From Hyaloscypha bicolor E (lineage: Eukaryota; Ascomycota; Leotiomycetes; Helotiales; Hyaloscyphaceae): a DNA stretch of 64,000 nucleotides. The notes beneath the pieces were generated by a model. It was not told where the DNA came from. It did not search any database and was given only the letters and a program-made list of their open reading frames with translations. Shown here piece after piece: positions 1 to 11,055 of this stretch. Each line of letters begins with the position of its first letter. Positions within the stretch are counted from its first letter, which is position 1. The position numbers and the translations under genes are program-made. The DNA is taken from the NCBI RefSeq assembly GCF_002865645.1, contig NW_020194677.1, forward strand, positions 372,001-436,000. The letters are read 5' to 3'.

Positions 1-1152
1 TTCATCGCCCTCAGTTTCTGGGAGAATGAAGAGTTCCTGCCTTATTTGAGTTGTTTGAATCTGATTCCTTGGAAGGCAGCCTGAAACAAGTATGTTTCTT
101 TTTATACTTTTACTAAGAAATGGCAGGAAATTGGTTATCTCAAAAGTGTTCCTGGTATAATCACTTTCCGCGTGGGGAAGATTAAAGGGTCCGAGAATGG
201 CAATTATAATAACGAGCAATGGAGATTGTTCGAACTGCCAAAGATCTGTCGAGAGGAAGTCGTTGCTCGCTTGAAGGGAGGCGAACGCAATTCTGATTTG
301 GAAACCAGAGGTTGTTTCGTGCAAATCACTCCATACAAGAAGGAAATTCAGAGCGGTCAAGGGCACAACAGAAAAAATAAGACCATCAACAGCTGCATTG
401 TTTCTGGTTGAAAGACAAGGACAGGAGCAGAGTGACACGGCCAGCATGGAAGACAATGGGACGCATGGAAGCAAAATGGTTGAGAGTGAGATTTGGCTGA
501 GCGTCACGAAAAGAGTTATATGAACCTGGCGAAACAATAGCAAGCAGAAATTCTCTAGCACTCCTCTCTTTAATTCTTGGCAATAGGGGTTCAGGAGCTC
601 GCTAAAAAAAAAAAAGTTAAGCGATCATGCATCCCCTCCCCTGCGTATATTCGCTTGTCGAGCCTCACTAACTCCCGATTTATAAGCTTCTGACCTTCCT
701 TCTTGGGCCGCATGCGGCACAGAGAACCTCCTTATCCATCTATACACTTGCGGCACTGCAACCTAACCCCCTCACCCCCTGCTCTGCGCAGTTTGTGACA
801 TCTTGGCATAAAGTGGGGGACTCGATTGGTTGATAGTAAAGGCCTGCCCACTCGCCTACTAGCCACATCGCACAGCATCAAACTGTATAGGAGATTTTGG
901 TCCGTAGAGCTGGGACGAGTGATGTTTGGCCTGGCGAGCTGGGGTGGAGAAGGTGATTTTATGTGCTATTTGATGAGTCGTGTGCCGAAAACTCTCGATG
1001 CTTAGCTAGCGGAGGTACATCATGCTGACCCCAAACCACCTTCGTCATCTTCTCATTTTTAGGGATACCTCAAACCCACAAGCTGCGAGAGTGGAGAGCG
1101 AATTCACTTCGTAAACCCTTCGCCAGCCCTTCGTCAACCATCCCCATTAACC
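1..1152. other. Intergenic, no gene recognised
   Basis: No reading frame here has recognisable protein character. The small open frame at 172-411 is not supported by splice sites or composition. The right part, downstream of the kynurenine monooxygenase stop, is its 3' flank. Confidence 0.5.
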
Positions 1153-3060
1153 TTAACCACCAACCACCCTCTCCCACCACCTCCCCAGCCACATCCTTCC
1201 TCCCTTGCTCCACCGCGCCCACCACACCAATCCCCCAACAACAATCGGCATCCCCAGCAGTCCCAACAGCGCCGCCACCAACTTCTTCCCCTGACGTTCA
1301 GATTGCCTGATGACCTCGCTATACCGCTCATTCTCATAACTCACCCGCGAGTACTTTGTCTTCCAGCCCAAACTCGGGATACAGACGCTGATCTTCTCTT
1401 CAAGCCATTTGCGCGCGAGGTAGAGCGGGGATGTGACATCTGCGCGCATTTCCTTGTAATTCTGCAACGCCAAATCATTAATTGCATGCGCATCTTCAGT
1501 CCGTTGTTTCGAGTATTCGGCAAGGGCCTTTGCGCGAAATGAGGCGAGGGTCGGAAATGTCGGGAACGGTAAGGGAGGGGTGGTGGGTATGAGGGGTGAG
1601 TATTTGTCGAGGAACTTGAAAAGGACGAAGACATCTTCGAAACCGGCGTTCATTCCTTGGCCGTAGAAGGGGACCATTGCGTGCGCGGCGTCGCCGAGGA
1701 TCACGGCCGAAGAGGAGTAGTGGAAGGGTGAGCATTTTATAGATATTAAGGGGAGGTGCGGGTTGGAGGTGAAGGAAGCGATTAGATCTTGACGTGGGAT
1801 GAGAGAAGTGACGCCTGGGAAATAGGTGTCGAAGAATTCAGGGAGGGTGTCAGGAGTAGTGGAGAGGTGAGTGAAGTGCGCAGAGGGCATGAAGAGTGTG
1901 CAGGTGAAGGAGCCGTCGAAGCTTGCGATCGCGATGAACATGAAATTTTTGCCGGGCCAGATGTGTAGGTGGTTCGGGTCGATTCGGAACCTCGATTCTG
2001 GGTCTTCTCCGGGTAGCACTTCTTTCGCATCAATATGGAATTCGCACCAAAGAGTGTCGATGTACTCCTGCTGGTAATCCATGCGTGTGTACTTCATCAG
2101 ATGATATCGCACTGCGGAGTGTGCTCCATCTGCACCGATCAAGAAGTCGAAGTCGATTTCAATTTCTTCATCGCATTTTCCGGGAGTGGATTTGCCCCGT
2201 GTGAACCAGGCTTTGTTATTCTTGAAGTCAGCGCCGGTGAGTTTATGGTTGAAGAAGAATCTGATGTTTGGCATTGTCTCCAGTTCGTCGAGGAGCAGTT
2301 TGTTAAGTCCTCCTCGGTCGGCGGCATAATTCGTCTAAGGGCATTAGCACCTGATTCAGAATTGTAAAACTGGAAGTTACCCTTCCATGAATATCGTAAG
2401 CCTGGGATTGTTCAGTGAGCTGGCCAGCCGAGTTCTTGCCATGGATCATTCGTCCAGCCAAGGGAACGGTCTCAGCAAAGATCTTCCCCAGGAGCGAAGG
2501 TCGGGAAGAATGCTTGAGAGCATTAATACCTCGTTCGGAAAGAGCTAGGTTGATCGATTTGGTGAAATTCAGGGGGGTCGTGGAGGGGTCTCGGAGATCT
2601 TGAGGGAGTCAGAACCAGAATGCTTGGGTTATTGAAAACGAGGAATGACGAAGGTCGGCAATTGATGACCCCAACATATGCGAATTATTGTCCAGTAATA
2701 GTAAGGAGAGTTAGCTACGAGCACTTGTCTGCCATGGCTCCTCCAACCTGGTCTCGTGACGGGGACGAAAGGATGAAATCTTCGGAATCACTCCAAAAGT
2801 AATAGTAAATTGAAGCGAGCAAAAACAGCAAATCCTTGGAGAGCTTGACTGCTCATCTTGATGATCAAAGTTCTTCTTCAACGAGATTATTGGTGTCTGA
2901 CAATGAGAAAGATTGGGCATTTCCAGGAGAGAGACGCACCATTTCTCAACTCATAGACTTCAACATCATGACCTCTCTGAGCAGTATATAAAGCTGCAAG
3001 AGCTCCCACAGGACCAGCCCCAACGACAATGGTCTTCTGGATCTTGTTATGCTCAGCCAT
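1153..3060 (-). CDS. BNA4: Kynurenine 3-monooxygenase
   Basis: FAD- and NADPH-dependent hydroxylase that turns L-kynurenine into 3-hydroxykynurenine in the de novo NAD pathway from tryptophan, usually on the mitochondrial outer membrane. Three exons fit: 3060-2940, 2598-2381 and 2334-1153, joining in frame to 506 residues, normal for the family. The N-terminus has the FAD dinucleotide-binding motif GAGPVG just after the start. The second exon has the conserved stretch around [11 protein letters not shown]. The third has the GADG segment and the [21 protein letters not shown] motif that contacts the flavin. A hydrophobic stretch near the C-terminus ([19 protein letters not shown]) followed by basic residues would be the membrane anchor. 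The start is the ATG that directly precedes the FAD-binding strand. The first intron is long (about 340 bp) and the second short (46 bp). Identification is firm; exact intron ends are inferred. Confidence 0.94.
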
Positions 3061-3321
3061 CCTGCAAAAGTTGTTTGCTGAATGAGAGAGGCAAGGAAGA
3101 AGAATCGATGACTGTTACAAATCGGATGAGGTCGGCTTCGGAAACTAAACACACCCCCGAAATTCTACACCCACGGCGCCCTTCCTTCAACGCGGCTGAC
3201 AAAATTCCCCTTTGATTTGTTTGCCCCACCGTACACCGAACTTCTCATCACATAGCCTCGTGCTTTACTTTTCAACCTCGTCTCGAGATTCGGTCGCCAT
3301 CTGCAATAACACAGTCTGATC

Positions 3322-4745
3322 ATGGCTGCCGAAGCTGCTGCGAAGCGCAAGTGCAGCGGCGCAGACTGCGACAACGATGCAGGTTCTCTCCAATGTCCCA
3401 CCTGCCTAAAGCTGGGCATAAAAGATAGCTTCTTCTGTTCGCAGGACTGTTTCAAGAGGAATTGGGTATGTCCATGATATGCCCCCATCTGCAAACTCTG
3501 CTGGCGATGAGGCACACGACCAACGGCCTCGATGATTTGCAAATCCCACCATCGGTGAGCCAAGGCTGACAATTACTTCAGGGCACACACAAAGCTCTTC
3601 ATAAATCACAGAGTAATTTCCTCAGTAACCTCTTCCCCCCAAATGCGGTCTCTAAACCAGATCCAGACACCGGGCTCTACGACCCTTTCCCTACCTTCCC
3701 CTACACCGGCTCCTTGCGACCCGTCTACCCTCTTTCAGAACGTCGAGAGGTACCGAAAACCATAACGCACCCCGACTATTGGAAAGATGGGATCCCACAC
3801 AGCGAGCGGACGTTCGGCGGGAGGAATAAGATTGATATTTTGGACAAGGCGGGGCAAGATGCAATGAGAAAGGTTTGTCGACTGGCAAGAGAAGTGCTGG
3901 ATATTGCGGCGGCCGCTGTCAGACCTGGAGTCACCACCGACTATATTGATGAGGTTGTACACAAGGCTTGCTTAGAGAGAGATGTAAGGATTTCTCCATA
4001 TTTGGATTGTTAGCCGCTGACATCTCCAGTCTTACCCATCACCTCTGAACTACGGCCACTTCCCCAAATCAGTCTGCACATCTCCGAACGAAGTTATCTG
4101 CCACGGCATACCGGACAAACGAGTTCTCCTGGATGGTGATATCCTCAATATCGATGTGACGCTATACCATGGCGGATACCATGGTGATCTGAACGAGACA
4201 TACTATGTTGGCGAGAAGGCAAAGGCGGATCCGGACTCGGTACGAGTTGTGGAAGCTGCCCGAGAATCTCTAGCCGCGGCCATCACACTCGTGAAGCCAG
4301 GTGCACTTTTCAGAGATTACGGAAACGCCATAGAAAAAGTCGCCAAGTCGAAAAACTGCAGTGTCATCAAGACATATTGTGGGCATGGTATCAATACCTT
4401 GTTCCATTGCTCACCAAACATTCCGCATTATGCCAAAAACAAGGCTGTCGGAGCTGCGAAGGAGGGGATGTGCTTCACGATTGAACCTATGATTGCTCTA
4501 GGCACTCATAGGGACAAGACATGGCCGGACGACTGGACCAGTGTTACTCAGGATGGCAAGAGGACAGCGCAATTCGGTATGTTGCCTGAAGTGTGGATGG
4601 ACTTGGGAGCTAATCTTTGGCAGAACATACTCTCCTAGTGACAGCTGATGGGGTGGAGATCTTGACTGCGAGGTTCCCGGATTCTCCTGGCGGACCCATT
4701 CCCATGCCGATCGTTGAGACGAACGGAGAAACAATAGTCGCGTGA
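3322..4745 (+). CDS. MAP1: Methionine aminopeptidase 1
   Basis: Removes the initiator methionine from nascent proteins on cytosolic ribosomes. Four exons (3322-3465, 3582-3983, 4030-4576, 4624-4745) give 404 residues. The first exon encodes the ribosome-associating N-terminal zinc finger, visible as paired cysteines in [18 protein letters not shown] and FCSQDC. The catalytic pita-bread domain follows, with all five metal ligands: Asp in NIDVT, Asp in GDLNET, His in CGHG, Glu in FTIEPM and Glu in the spliced FEHTL. The codon for that last Glu is split by the final intron. Without that splice the frame runs to a false stop at 4636-4638, so the intron is needed for an active enzyme. It is read in the opposite direction from the kynurenine monooxygenase gene, with about 260 bp between their start codons, so the two probably share a promoter region. 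Confidence 0.95.
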
Positions 4746-5358
4746 GCGCAATGATACCCACGAATTTGGAATTGAATCATTGAAAAGGCAGACATGTATG
4801 ATTACGTTACCTGTTGGTGAGAACCAAAAATCCGGACACATCCTGCCAAACAAACACCGTGTCTTTTATGAAGTGAAATATCTGTACTCCTGCTCGAGTC
4901 CTGCCAGGAAACGTCAGATGGACTCGATACTCATCCCCCTAGCATGTGATTAATAATCGACCAATCAGTGGTGGCGCCCGCGAAGCTTGACGGCAGTGCC
5001 AACGAAACAGCTCCGCAGGCGAGCCTCACATTTCATCATTGCGCTGCGCCTTCGTCCGACCTCTCACCACTGCCACTCTGCGACCGATAGCTTCGAGAAT
5101 CCCCTTACCGCCCTGTCTCCATCTCCTCGTAGCACCGAAACTCGATTTCCGAAGCCTCGAGTCCGTGTCAAAGCCAAGGTCGCGTCACCCCTCAGCGGCG
5201 CACCCAGCCTGCGGAAAATCCTTTACCTCCGAGCTTCAAGCTTCGCCTACGGTCAAGATCGGGTATTGGGCAAAGTCGCATTGCGATAGCAGTGAAAGCA
5301 AGAAGCAAAGGAATATTGGAAGGGAAAGCGCGTACGCACGCGCTCCGAGACGAACATC

Positions 5359-6091
5359 ATGATGTCCGGCGAGGCATGGCTGTACCTGTTGGCGGTGCTG
5401 ATCAATGCCGTCAACCTGTTCCTGCAAGTTTTCTTCACGATCATGTATAGCGATCTAGAATGGTGAGTTTCTACCTCTGACCTCCACCTCCAGCCAGCTC
5501 CCGAGTTTCTGGCTGCGGTGTCCTCGACGATAAGGAGCTGTGCAGAGCTTATGGGGGAAGCAAAACATGCTCATGGCAATGGACTCGGGCTAATCTGGTA
5601 CGGTGAACAGTGACTACATTAACCCTATCGATCTCTGCAACCGTCTTAACACCTATATTGTCCCTGAAGCCGCTGTGCACGGCTTCTTGACTTTCCTATT
5701 CCTTATCAACGGGTACTGGATTGCGCTTTTGCTCAATCTGCCACTCCTAGCGTTTAATGTGAAGAAGTATGTTTTATTCAATACCGAAGTCTACCTGCCT
5801 CGAGCACTTCTAGCGGCATTCTGGCCTTGTGGAGCCGTGCAGAAACTGTAGGAGCCTTGCTGACAGATTACCAGGATCGTGGACAACGCACATTTACTCG
5901 ACGCCACTGAGATCTTCAGGAAGCTCAATGTACACAAAAAGGTATAAACATTCTCAGATGAACATTCAGGCAAGAGTGGGGGCTGACAGTGATGTCAGGA
6001 ATCATTCATCAAACTAGGTTTCCACCTCATAATGTTCTTCTTCTACCTTTATTCGATGATCGTTGCCTTGATCCGAGACGAATCGAATTGA
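5359..6091 (+). CDS. ERV14: Cornichon-family COPII cargo receptor Erv14
   Basis: Membrane cargo receptor that loads transmembrane proteins into COPII vesicles at the ER. Four exons (5359 or 5362-5462, 5611-5766, 5875-5941, 5999-6091) give 138 residues from the second ATG, the same length as yeast Erv14. Visible features are an N-terminal membrane segment starting [19 protein letters not shown], the cornichon stretch [19 protein letters not shown], a second hydrophobic block [19 protein letters not shown] and a third [19 protein letters not shown] before the C-terminal RDESN. Two ATGs are adjacent; the second gives the usual MSGEAW start. All junctions are GT-AG and keep the conserved sequence intact. 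Identification is firm. Confidence 0.95.
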
Positions 6092-6677
6092 CTGGTTCCT
6101 CCATCAATCGTCAATATAAGATGGAGAAATAGACATAATTTGGGTGGATGTGTCGTTAGCATTGCAAAGAGCTGGTTGGTTGAAGAGCGGGCTTGCTTTG
6201 ACAGAGTGATCGCATGGGATGGATGTACAGCAGGAGCTGGAACTGGGCAGGATAATAAGGTTGCGGGATTCGAATCTTCAACGAACTAGACATGAGGGTC
6301 GGAGTGGTTCGTTGGTGTGCTGCTTGGCATGGATGGGGCAATTCCATAGTTGGGACTTCTTGTTGAGGTCATGCATGGATAGATACCTGATACCTGGCTT
6401 GCCGGTAACGGCATGTTTTCAATACGGAGTTATGCTTGCTTTTGTTCCCTGGTTTGGTGACGAGAAACGTGGACTTCGCTGGCAGCTCGGAAACCGATCA
6501 CGTGCAAGACATACCAAGCTAAAATTTAAGGTTGGCGCTAGAGCGATTTTGACTTGCGCCGACTTCAGAAATAAACTGACATTGAAGACGCCTCAGCCAA
6601 CTCCAACTCCTGTGCTGGTGAGGCCTTCGCAACACTTGACAACACACCAGACGCTCTTCCTATATCCAACCGTCACC

Positions 6678-8258
6678 ATGGCAGACTTCGGCGCCTACCC
6701 ACCCAACATGGCGCCTCAAAACGCCCTCATAGTCCGCCAAGCAGCAGGTGCAGACCATGAAGTCGTCCAATACACAGCACAGGACCTCTCACGGCCCGCC
6801 CAAGGCCCCGCTAACCCCTTCAAAGACGAAGTCAACTCTCTAAAACGCAAAAACGTCCTTACCGGTTTCGCAGAGGAAACCTACTTGAGCGAGCATACCT
6901 TCAGAACTCAGCACAGAGCCGTAGAACGGGGTGAAGATAGACAGTATAGGGGGGGCGTGGCAGAGAAGGCCGAGGCGGCGAGGATACGTGCAAAGCGGCA
7001 GAAGAAGGGCGATGCGACGGTTGCTGAGGGAGATAATGCTTATGTCGGGCCATGGGCTAAGTACAAAACCGTGGAGTACGACGACGTGGAAGAGGGCGAT
7101 GAGTTAGCAAGTGATGAGGAATATGAGGAGGTTGAGGAAGAAGAAGATGTTATTGAGAGTGGAGCGGTGGTGCCGGCCTTACCGCAGGCTATTGCGAAGC
7201 GGAAAGAGGCCGAGGAGATGGGTGACGAGACGAGTGTTTTTGAGGGGAGCAAGCAGTTTGATTATCAGGGCCGGACGTATATGCATGTCCCACAGGATCT
7301 GGATATTGATCTCAAGAAAGAACCGGGAAGTGCGAAGAATTATGTGCCGAAGAAGATGGTGCATGTTTGGAAGGGACATACGAAACCGATTGCGGCACTG
7401 CGGTTCTTTCCTGGGTCGGGTCATTTACTGCTTTCGGGGAGTGCGGACACGACGGTTAAGATTTGGGATGTTTATCATCAGAAAGAGTTATTGAGGACAT
7501 ATTCGGGACATACGAAGGCGTTGTCGGATGTCACCTTCAACATATCTGGGACGCAATTCTTATCAGCGTCATACGACCGGATGATGAAGCTGTGGGATAC
7601 CGAGACCGGCCAATGCGTAAACCGCTTCACGACTGGCAAAACACCGCATGTCGTCCGCTTCAACCCGTCACCAGAACACTCGAACGAGTTCCTGGCAGGT
7701 ATGTCCGACAAAAAGATCATCCAATTCGATGTCCGGACCCGAGAGATCGTTCAAGAATACGACCACCATCTCGCAGCCATCAACACCATCACCTTCGTTG
7801 ACGAAAACCGCCGTTTCATGACTACATCCGACGACAAGTCGCTTCGAGCCTGGGACTACAACATCCCGGTGCCCATCAAGTACATTGCGGAACCACACAT
7901 GTACCCCATGACGCGCGCCTCTCTCCACCCATCTGGGAAATACGTCGCCTACCAAAGCTCAGACAACAATATCTTCGTCTACGGCGCCAACGACAAGTTC
8001 CGCCAAAACAGGAAGAAAGTCTTCAAAGGGCATAATAATGCCGGTTATGCGATCGATGTGGCGTGTAGTCCTGATGGGCAGTTTGTGGCGTCTGGAGATA
8101 GTGGTGGGTATGTGTGCTTTTGGGACTGGAAGACTTGCAAGATGTGGCATAAGTTTCAGGCGAGTGATGGTGCGGTTACGTGTTTAGAGTGGCATCCGCA
8201 GGAGAGTAGTAAGGTTGTTACCGCGGGCTTGGATGGGGCGATTAAGTATTGGGATTAA
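6678..8258 (+). CDS. PRP17: Pre-mRNA-splicing factor Prp17 (Cdc40), WD40 protein
   Basis: WD40 splicing factor needed at the second catalytic step of the spliceosome. It is a single exon of 526 residues. The N-terminal third is the poorly ordered Prp17-specific region, with the conserved block around TYLSEHTFRTQHR and a strongly acidic tract (EEVEEEEDV) near residue 150. The second half is a WD40 propeller with repeat ends such as TVKIWD, MMKLWD, SLRAWD and AIKYWD, the last one closing the protein. The open frame extends upstream to 6219, but the ATG at 6678 is chosen because MADFGAYPPN is the family-like start and the upstream translation has no family character. The absence of introns contrasts with most genes in the window. 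Confidence 0.94.
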   Translation: MADFGAYPPNMAPQNALIVRQAAGADHEVVQYTAQDLSRPAQGPANPFKDEVNSLKRKNVLTGFAEETYLSEHTFRTQHRAVERGEDRQYRGGVAEKAEAARIRAKRQKKGDATVAEGDNAYVGPWAKYKTVEYDDVEEGDELASDEEYEEVEEEEDVIESGAVVPALPQAIAKRKEAEEMGDETSVFEGSKQFDYQGRTYMHVPQDLDIDLKKEPGSAKNYVPKKMVHVWKGHTKPIAALRFFPGSGHLLLSGSADTTVKIWDVYHQKELLRTYSGHTKALSDVTFNISGTQFLSASYDRMMKLWDTETGQCVNRFTTGKTPHVVRFNPSPEHSNEFLAGMSDKKIIQFDVRTREIVQEYDHHLAAINTITFVDENRRFMTTSDDKSLRAWDYNIPVPIKYIAEPHMYPMTRASLHPSGKYVAYQSSDNNIFVYGANDKFRQNRKKVFKGHNNAGYAIDVACSPDGQFVASGDSGGYVCFWDWKTCKMWHKFQASDGAVTCLEWHPQESSKVVTAGLDGAIKYWD

Positions 8259-8728
8259 AGTGTGATTCCCGAGAAGAGGAAAAGCATGGCTGGCGTTACT
8301 GGGAACGGGAATGGAAGGGGTGATTTGAGGTGTAGGAATACCAATAGAACGATTGTCTGCCTCGTTGTCGTACAATCACGAGCTCTACTTCCCTTCGTCA
8401 TCTATTTCCTGCGTTTGCCGAAGCCCATGTTCATTCCCAACAGCCGGAAGTCTGGCCAAAGTTCATCATGCCGTATCTCTTGTGGTGCCTTCATCCCAGA
8501 CAAGGGAGCGCACAAGGTGGACGTCAAACGCGGCAAGGTTCTTTTTAGCAAATTGCCTGTTTGATTTCCCACATTGCCAAGGGAATGCGCCACAACCTCA
8601 GCAACCCGTCAGGTGCCGGTGAAAAATCGCTTTACAGATTCCCTAGTCTGGAATGAGGGCGTTCGAAGAGATAACGATAAGTGGGTGTCAAAAGCTTCGA
8701 AATGATTTTGCAAGCGAGCCCCTTTTCA

Positions 8729-9165
8729 CAGTGTGCGAAAAAATTAATCTAATTAATTAATTAATTCATGAATATTCATGAATAGCGTGAATAGAATTTG
8801 ATTAACGTGATACTTATGTAATTTGATTAGATTAGAATAATTAATCATGAATATTCATGAATACCTTGATTAATATACACGTGACCGCGTCAGATAATCA
8901 CTAGCCTAGTTAAGTAAGGTTCTTACTCTAGCACTGCCTTAGCGAGCTTTTCTCTCTAGGAGCAAGGTAGCACTAGAGCCAGATCCTTACCTAATTAGGT
9001 TAGCCTATCACGTGCTGCGATCACGTGTACATTAATCAAGATATTCATGAATATTCATGATTAGTTTAATTAATTCGTGAATGGAATATGATTAATGAGA
9101 AAATTTCATGAATAGATTAGATTAATAGCCATTAATCTAATCTAATCTATTCATTTCTCACACTG
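8729..9165. mobile_element. hAT-like foldback MITE, 437 bp, with 8-bp target duplication
   Basis: The element begins CAGTGTG and ends CACACTG. It is flanked by a perfect direct 8-bp duplication CCTTTTCA at 8721-8728 and 9166-9173. Both halves are inverted copies of each other over nearly their whole length: the arms share ATTCATGAATATTCATGA blocks, a CTTGATTAAT block, CACGTGA, and a centre around GCACTGCCTTAGCGAGC with its imperfect complement. It has no coding capacity. An 8-bp duplication and CAGTG-type ends are typical of hAT transposons, so it is most likely a non-autonomous hAT derivative mobilised in trans. Confidence 0.85.
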
Positions 9166-9451
9166 CCTTTTCATACTGCAAGTCATGTGACAATCTCAAC
9201 GCAGCAAACTTCACAATAATCGATCCCTGCGAGTTTCGGCTTGTTAGTCCAATTCCTATATATAAATTTGAATTTCCATTGCTAATGATACGTAGATGCT
9301 CCAGTTCTATCCATTCGATGTTCTACTCCTATCGGCGAAAACCGACCAAGGATGCGTCTAGCAAAGTGGCTTCACAAAACACGTCTTATCAAGGACAGTA
9401 TTCTCGTTGTTACAATGAGTCTAGAATTGCAAGATACCTCTTCCCGTTGCT

Positions 9452-10394
9452 CTAGCTGTAATAGCTGGGCGCATGCTTGAACGAAAAGAATGTCTCTTTA
9501 TCGTGTCCAAAGACAAGCTTGGCCTTCGTTCTCCTCGCCAGCATATGAACCATCTGATTTGAATGAACCCAATCTCCATGACCTCTAGGATGCCATCCTT
9601 CGCGAGTTAGCAAATCGTAGCAAGATCGATTGCGGATAGTCGTTCGTGAGGCTTGCCTTGTAGATGACTTTGCCTGTAATTGTCCTTGGTATGATACTGA
9701 TCACTTGTGAAGATCCATGTTTCGCTGTCCGGGAGGTTCACTTGCATGACACGCAATCCTGGTGTATGCCCCGGGGCATGACGCTTCTGCAACCCCGGAA
9801 AGATCTTCAAGAACTCTGTGTTGAAAGCTTCAGGTTGAGGTTGAAGCTCGCGTAATGCGGCATGTATACCACATTATCGCTCCCTGTAGCAACTTAGTAA
9901 AGCGCATGCTTACGCTCCGACTCATGAACGTATATTTCAGCATCCGTATTCACAAAGTATCCGAAACCACCAGCGTGATTGAGATACAAATATCCGAGAA
10001 TCACAGCTCTGACCTCATTGATTGAATGTCCTGTCTCAGATGTTGCTGCGTGAATCTCATTGTCGGCTGTGGACTCGATGTGTGCGAAGAGGTCGTTGAA
10101 GGGTGGATCCCAGACTGTTGCCCAGTTTTTCCCGGAGCTGGTCTCGAAGAGGATGAGACCTTCATCTGGATGTGAGATGAGAGCGGGAATTTGGACGAGA
10201 TGCCGCCGTTTGTGCGCTTTGGGGTGGGGATTGCTTTTTGAGCCAAAGTTTGCCTGGGGTCTTGTTGAGCATGGATTGTTCCGATAATTTGCAGAGGCGC
10301 TTACACCAGTGGAGGCAAATCCTCCATCATGTTCTATGTCACTCATGTGCAGGAGCTTCAGCTGTTCAGCATGTCTCACGTTATGGCCATTGGA
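9452..10394 (-). pseudogene. Decayed metallo-beta-lactamase-fold lactonase gene
   Basis: Pieces of an N-acyl-homoserine-lactonase-like metallo-hydrolase can be followed on the minus strand. They are HAEQLKLLHM near the start, SHPDEGLILFETSSGKNW, the metal-site region, then HAPGHTPGL and DSETWIFTSDQYH after about 9,830, and a tail HGDWVHSNQMVHMLARRTKA with FGHDKE ending at 9452. The gene is broken in several ways. No ATG is in frame at the N-terminus. The metal motif that should read HxHxDH reads YLYLNH. A TAA stop follows at 9894, and a frame change is needed near 9,840 to reach the next conserved block. The tail is reached through an apparent intron with a GC donor. The ligand changes are C-to-T or G-to-A, and both His losses are CpA-to-TpA, as RIP would leave. 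Confidence 0.75.
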
Positions 10395-11055
10395 ATAAAC
10401 CGAGCCACATCTTAGTTTCCTATTGACTTTTAGAAATTAATGATCTATTAGTTGGGAACCGGCGAGCTACCCCGGGGCTTTGATCAAAGAATCCAATGAC
10501 ATTCTGACTGAATATTTGTCAAGCACAATTCTGTTCTCTTCCGCTCCTATCCTGACGAAAATTGATCTATGATTTCTCTGTATCGCTTCCCAATTAGGTT
10601 CCGCTTCTAGCTATCATCGACTTCTCTTGTAGAGGTTGGCGTGAGGTCGACCCCGCTTTGTCATTGACCCCACCACTTTCCCTTTCGGGTAATGTTAGTC
10701 AAAAGTCCTTGGCGGAATCGTCTTCCGTGTTTCCTGTTCCTCATTCTGAGCTTCAGTGACATGGTTTTTCGTATGCCGCCTGTCCTGCACAGTCAGCATC
10801 CCGCATACGTTCCATACCTCCCTGCACACGGAAAGCCTCACCATGATTACTACTCCGGCAATGATGAATCTCAAGTGAGAGAACCATGGCTGAGATTGTG
10901 AGTTATAAAGGTTCACCGAGATTCACTTTATACTCAATTCGCATTCATTCTTTTTCTCCGGTACATTCTTCCCAGCCTTACTCTACAGCCGTAAAGGTTC
11001 CGATCGCATTCTTACCTTGAAAATCGGAAACTCTTGTTTGTTTCTTCAGTTCAAG

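Noticed and set aside
172..411. 79-codon open frame near the left edge
   Set aside because: Composition and absence of splice or family support suggest chance.
6219..6677. N-terminal extension of the Prp17 frame
   Set aside because: The upstream translation has no Prp17 character and the ATG at 6678 gives the family start.
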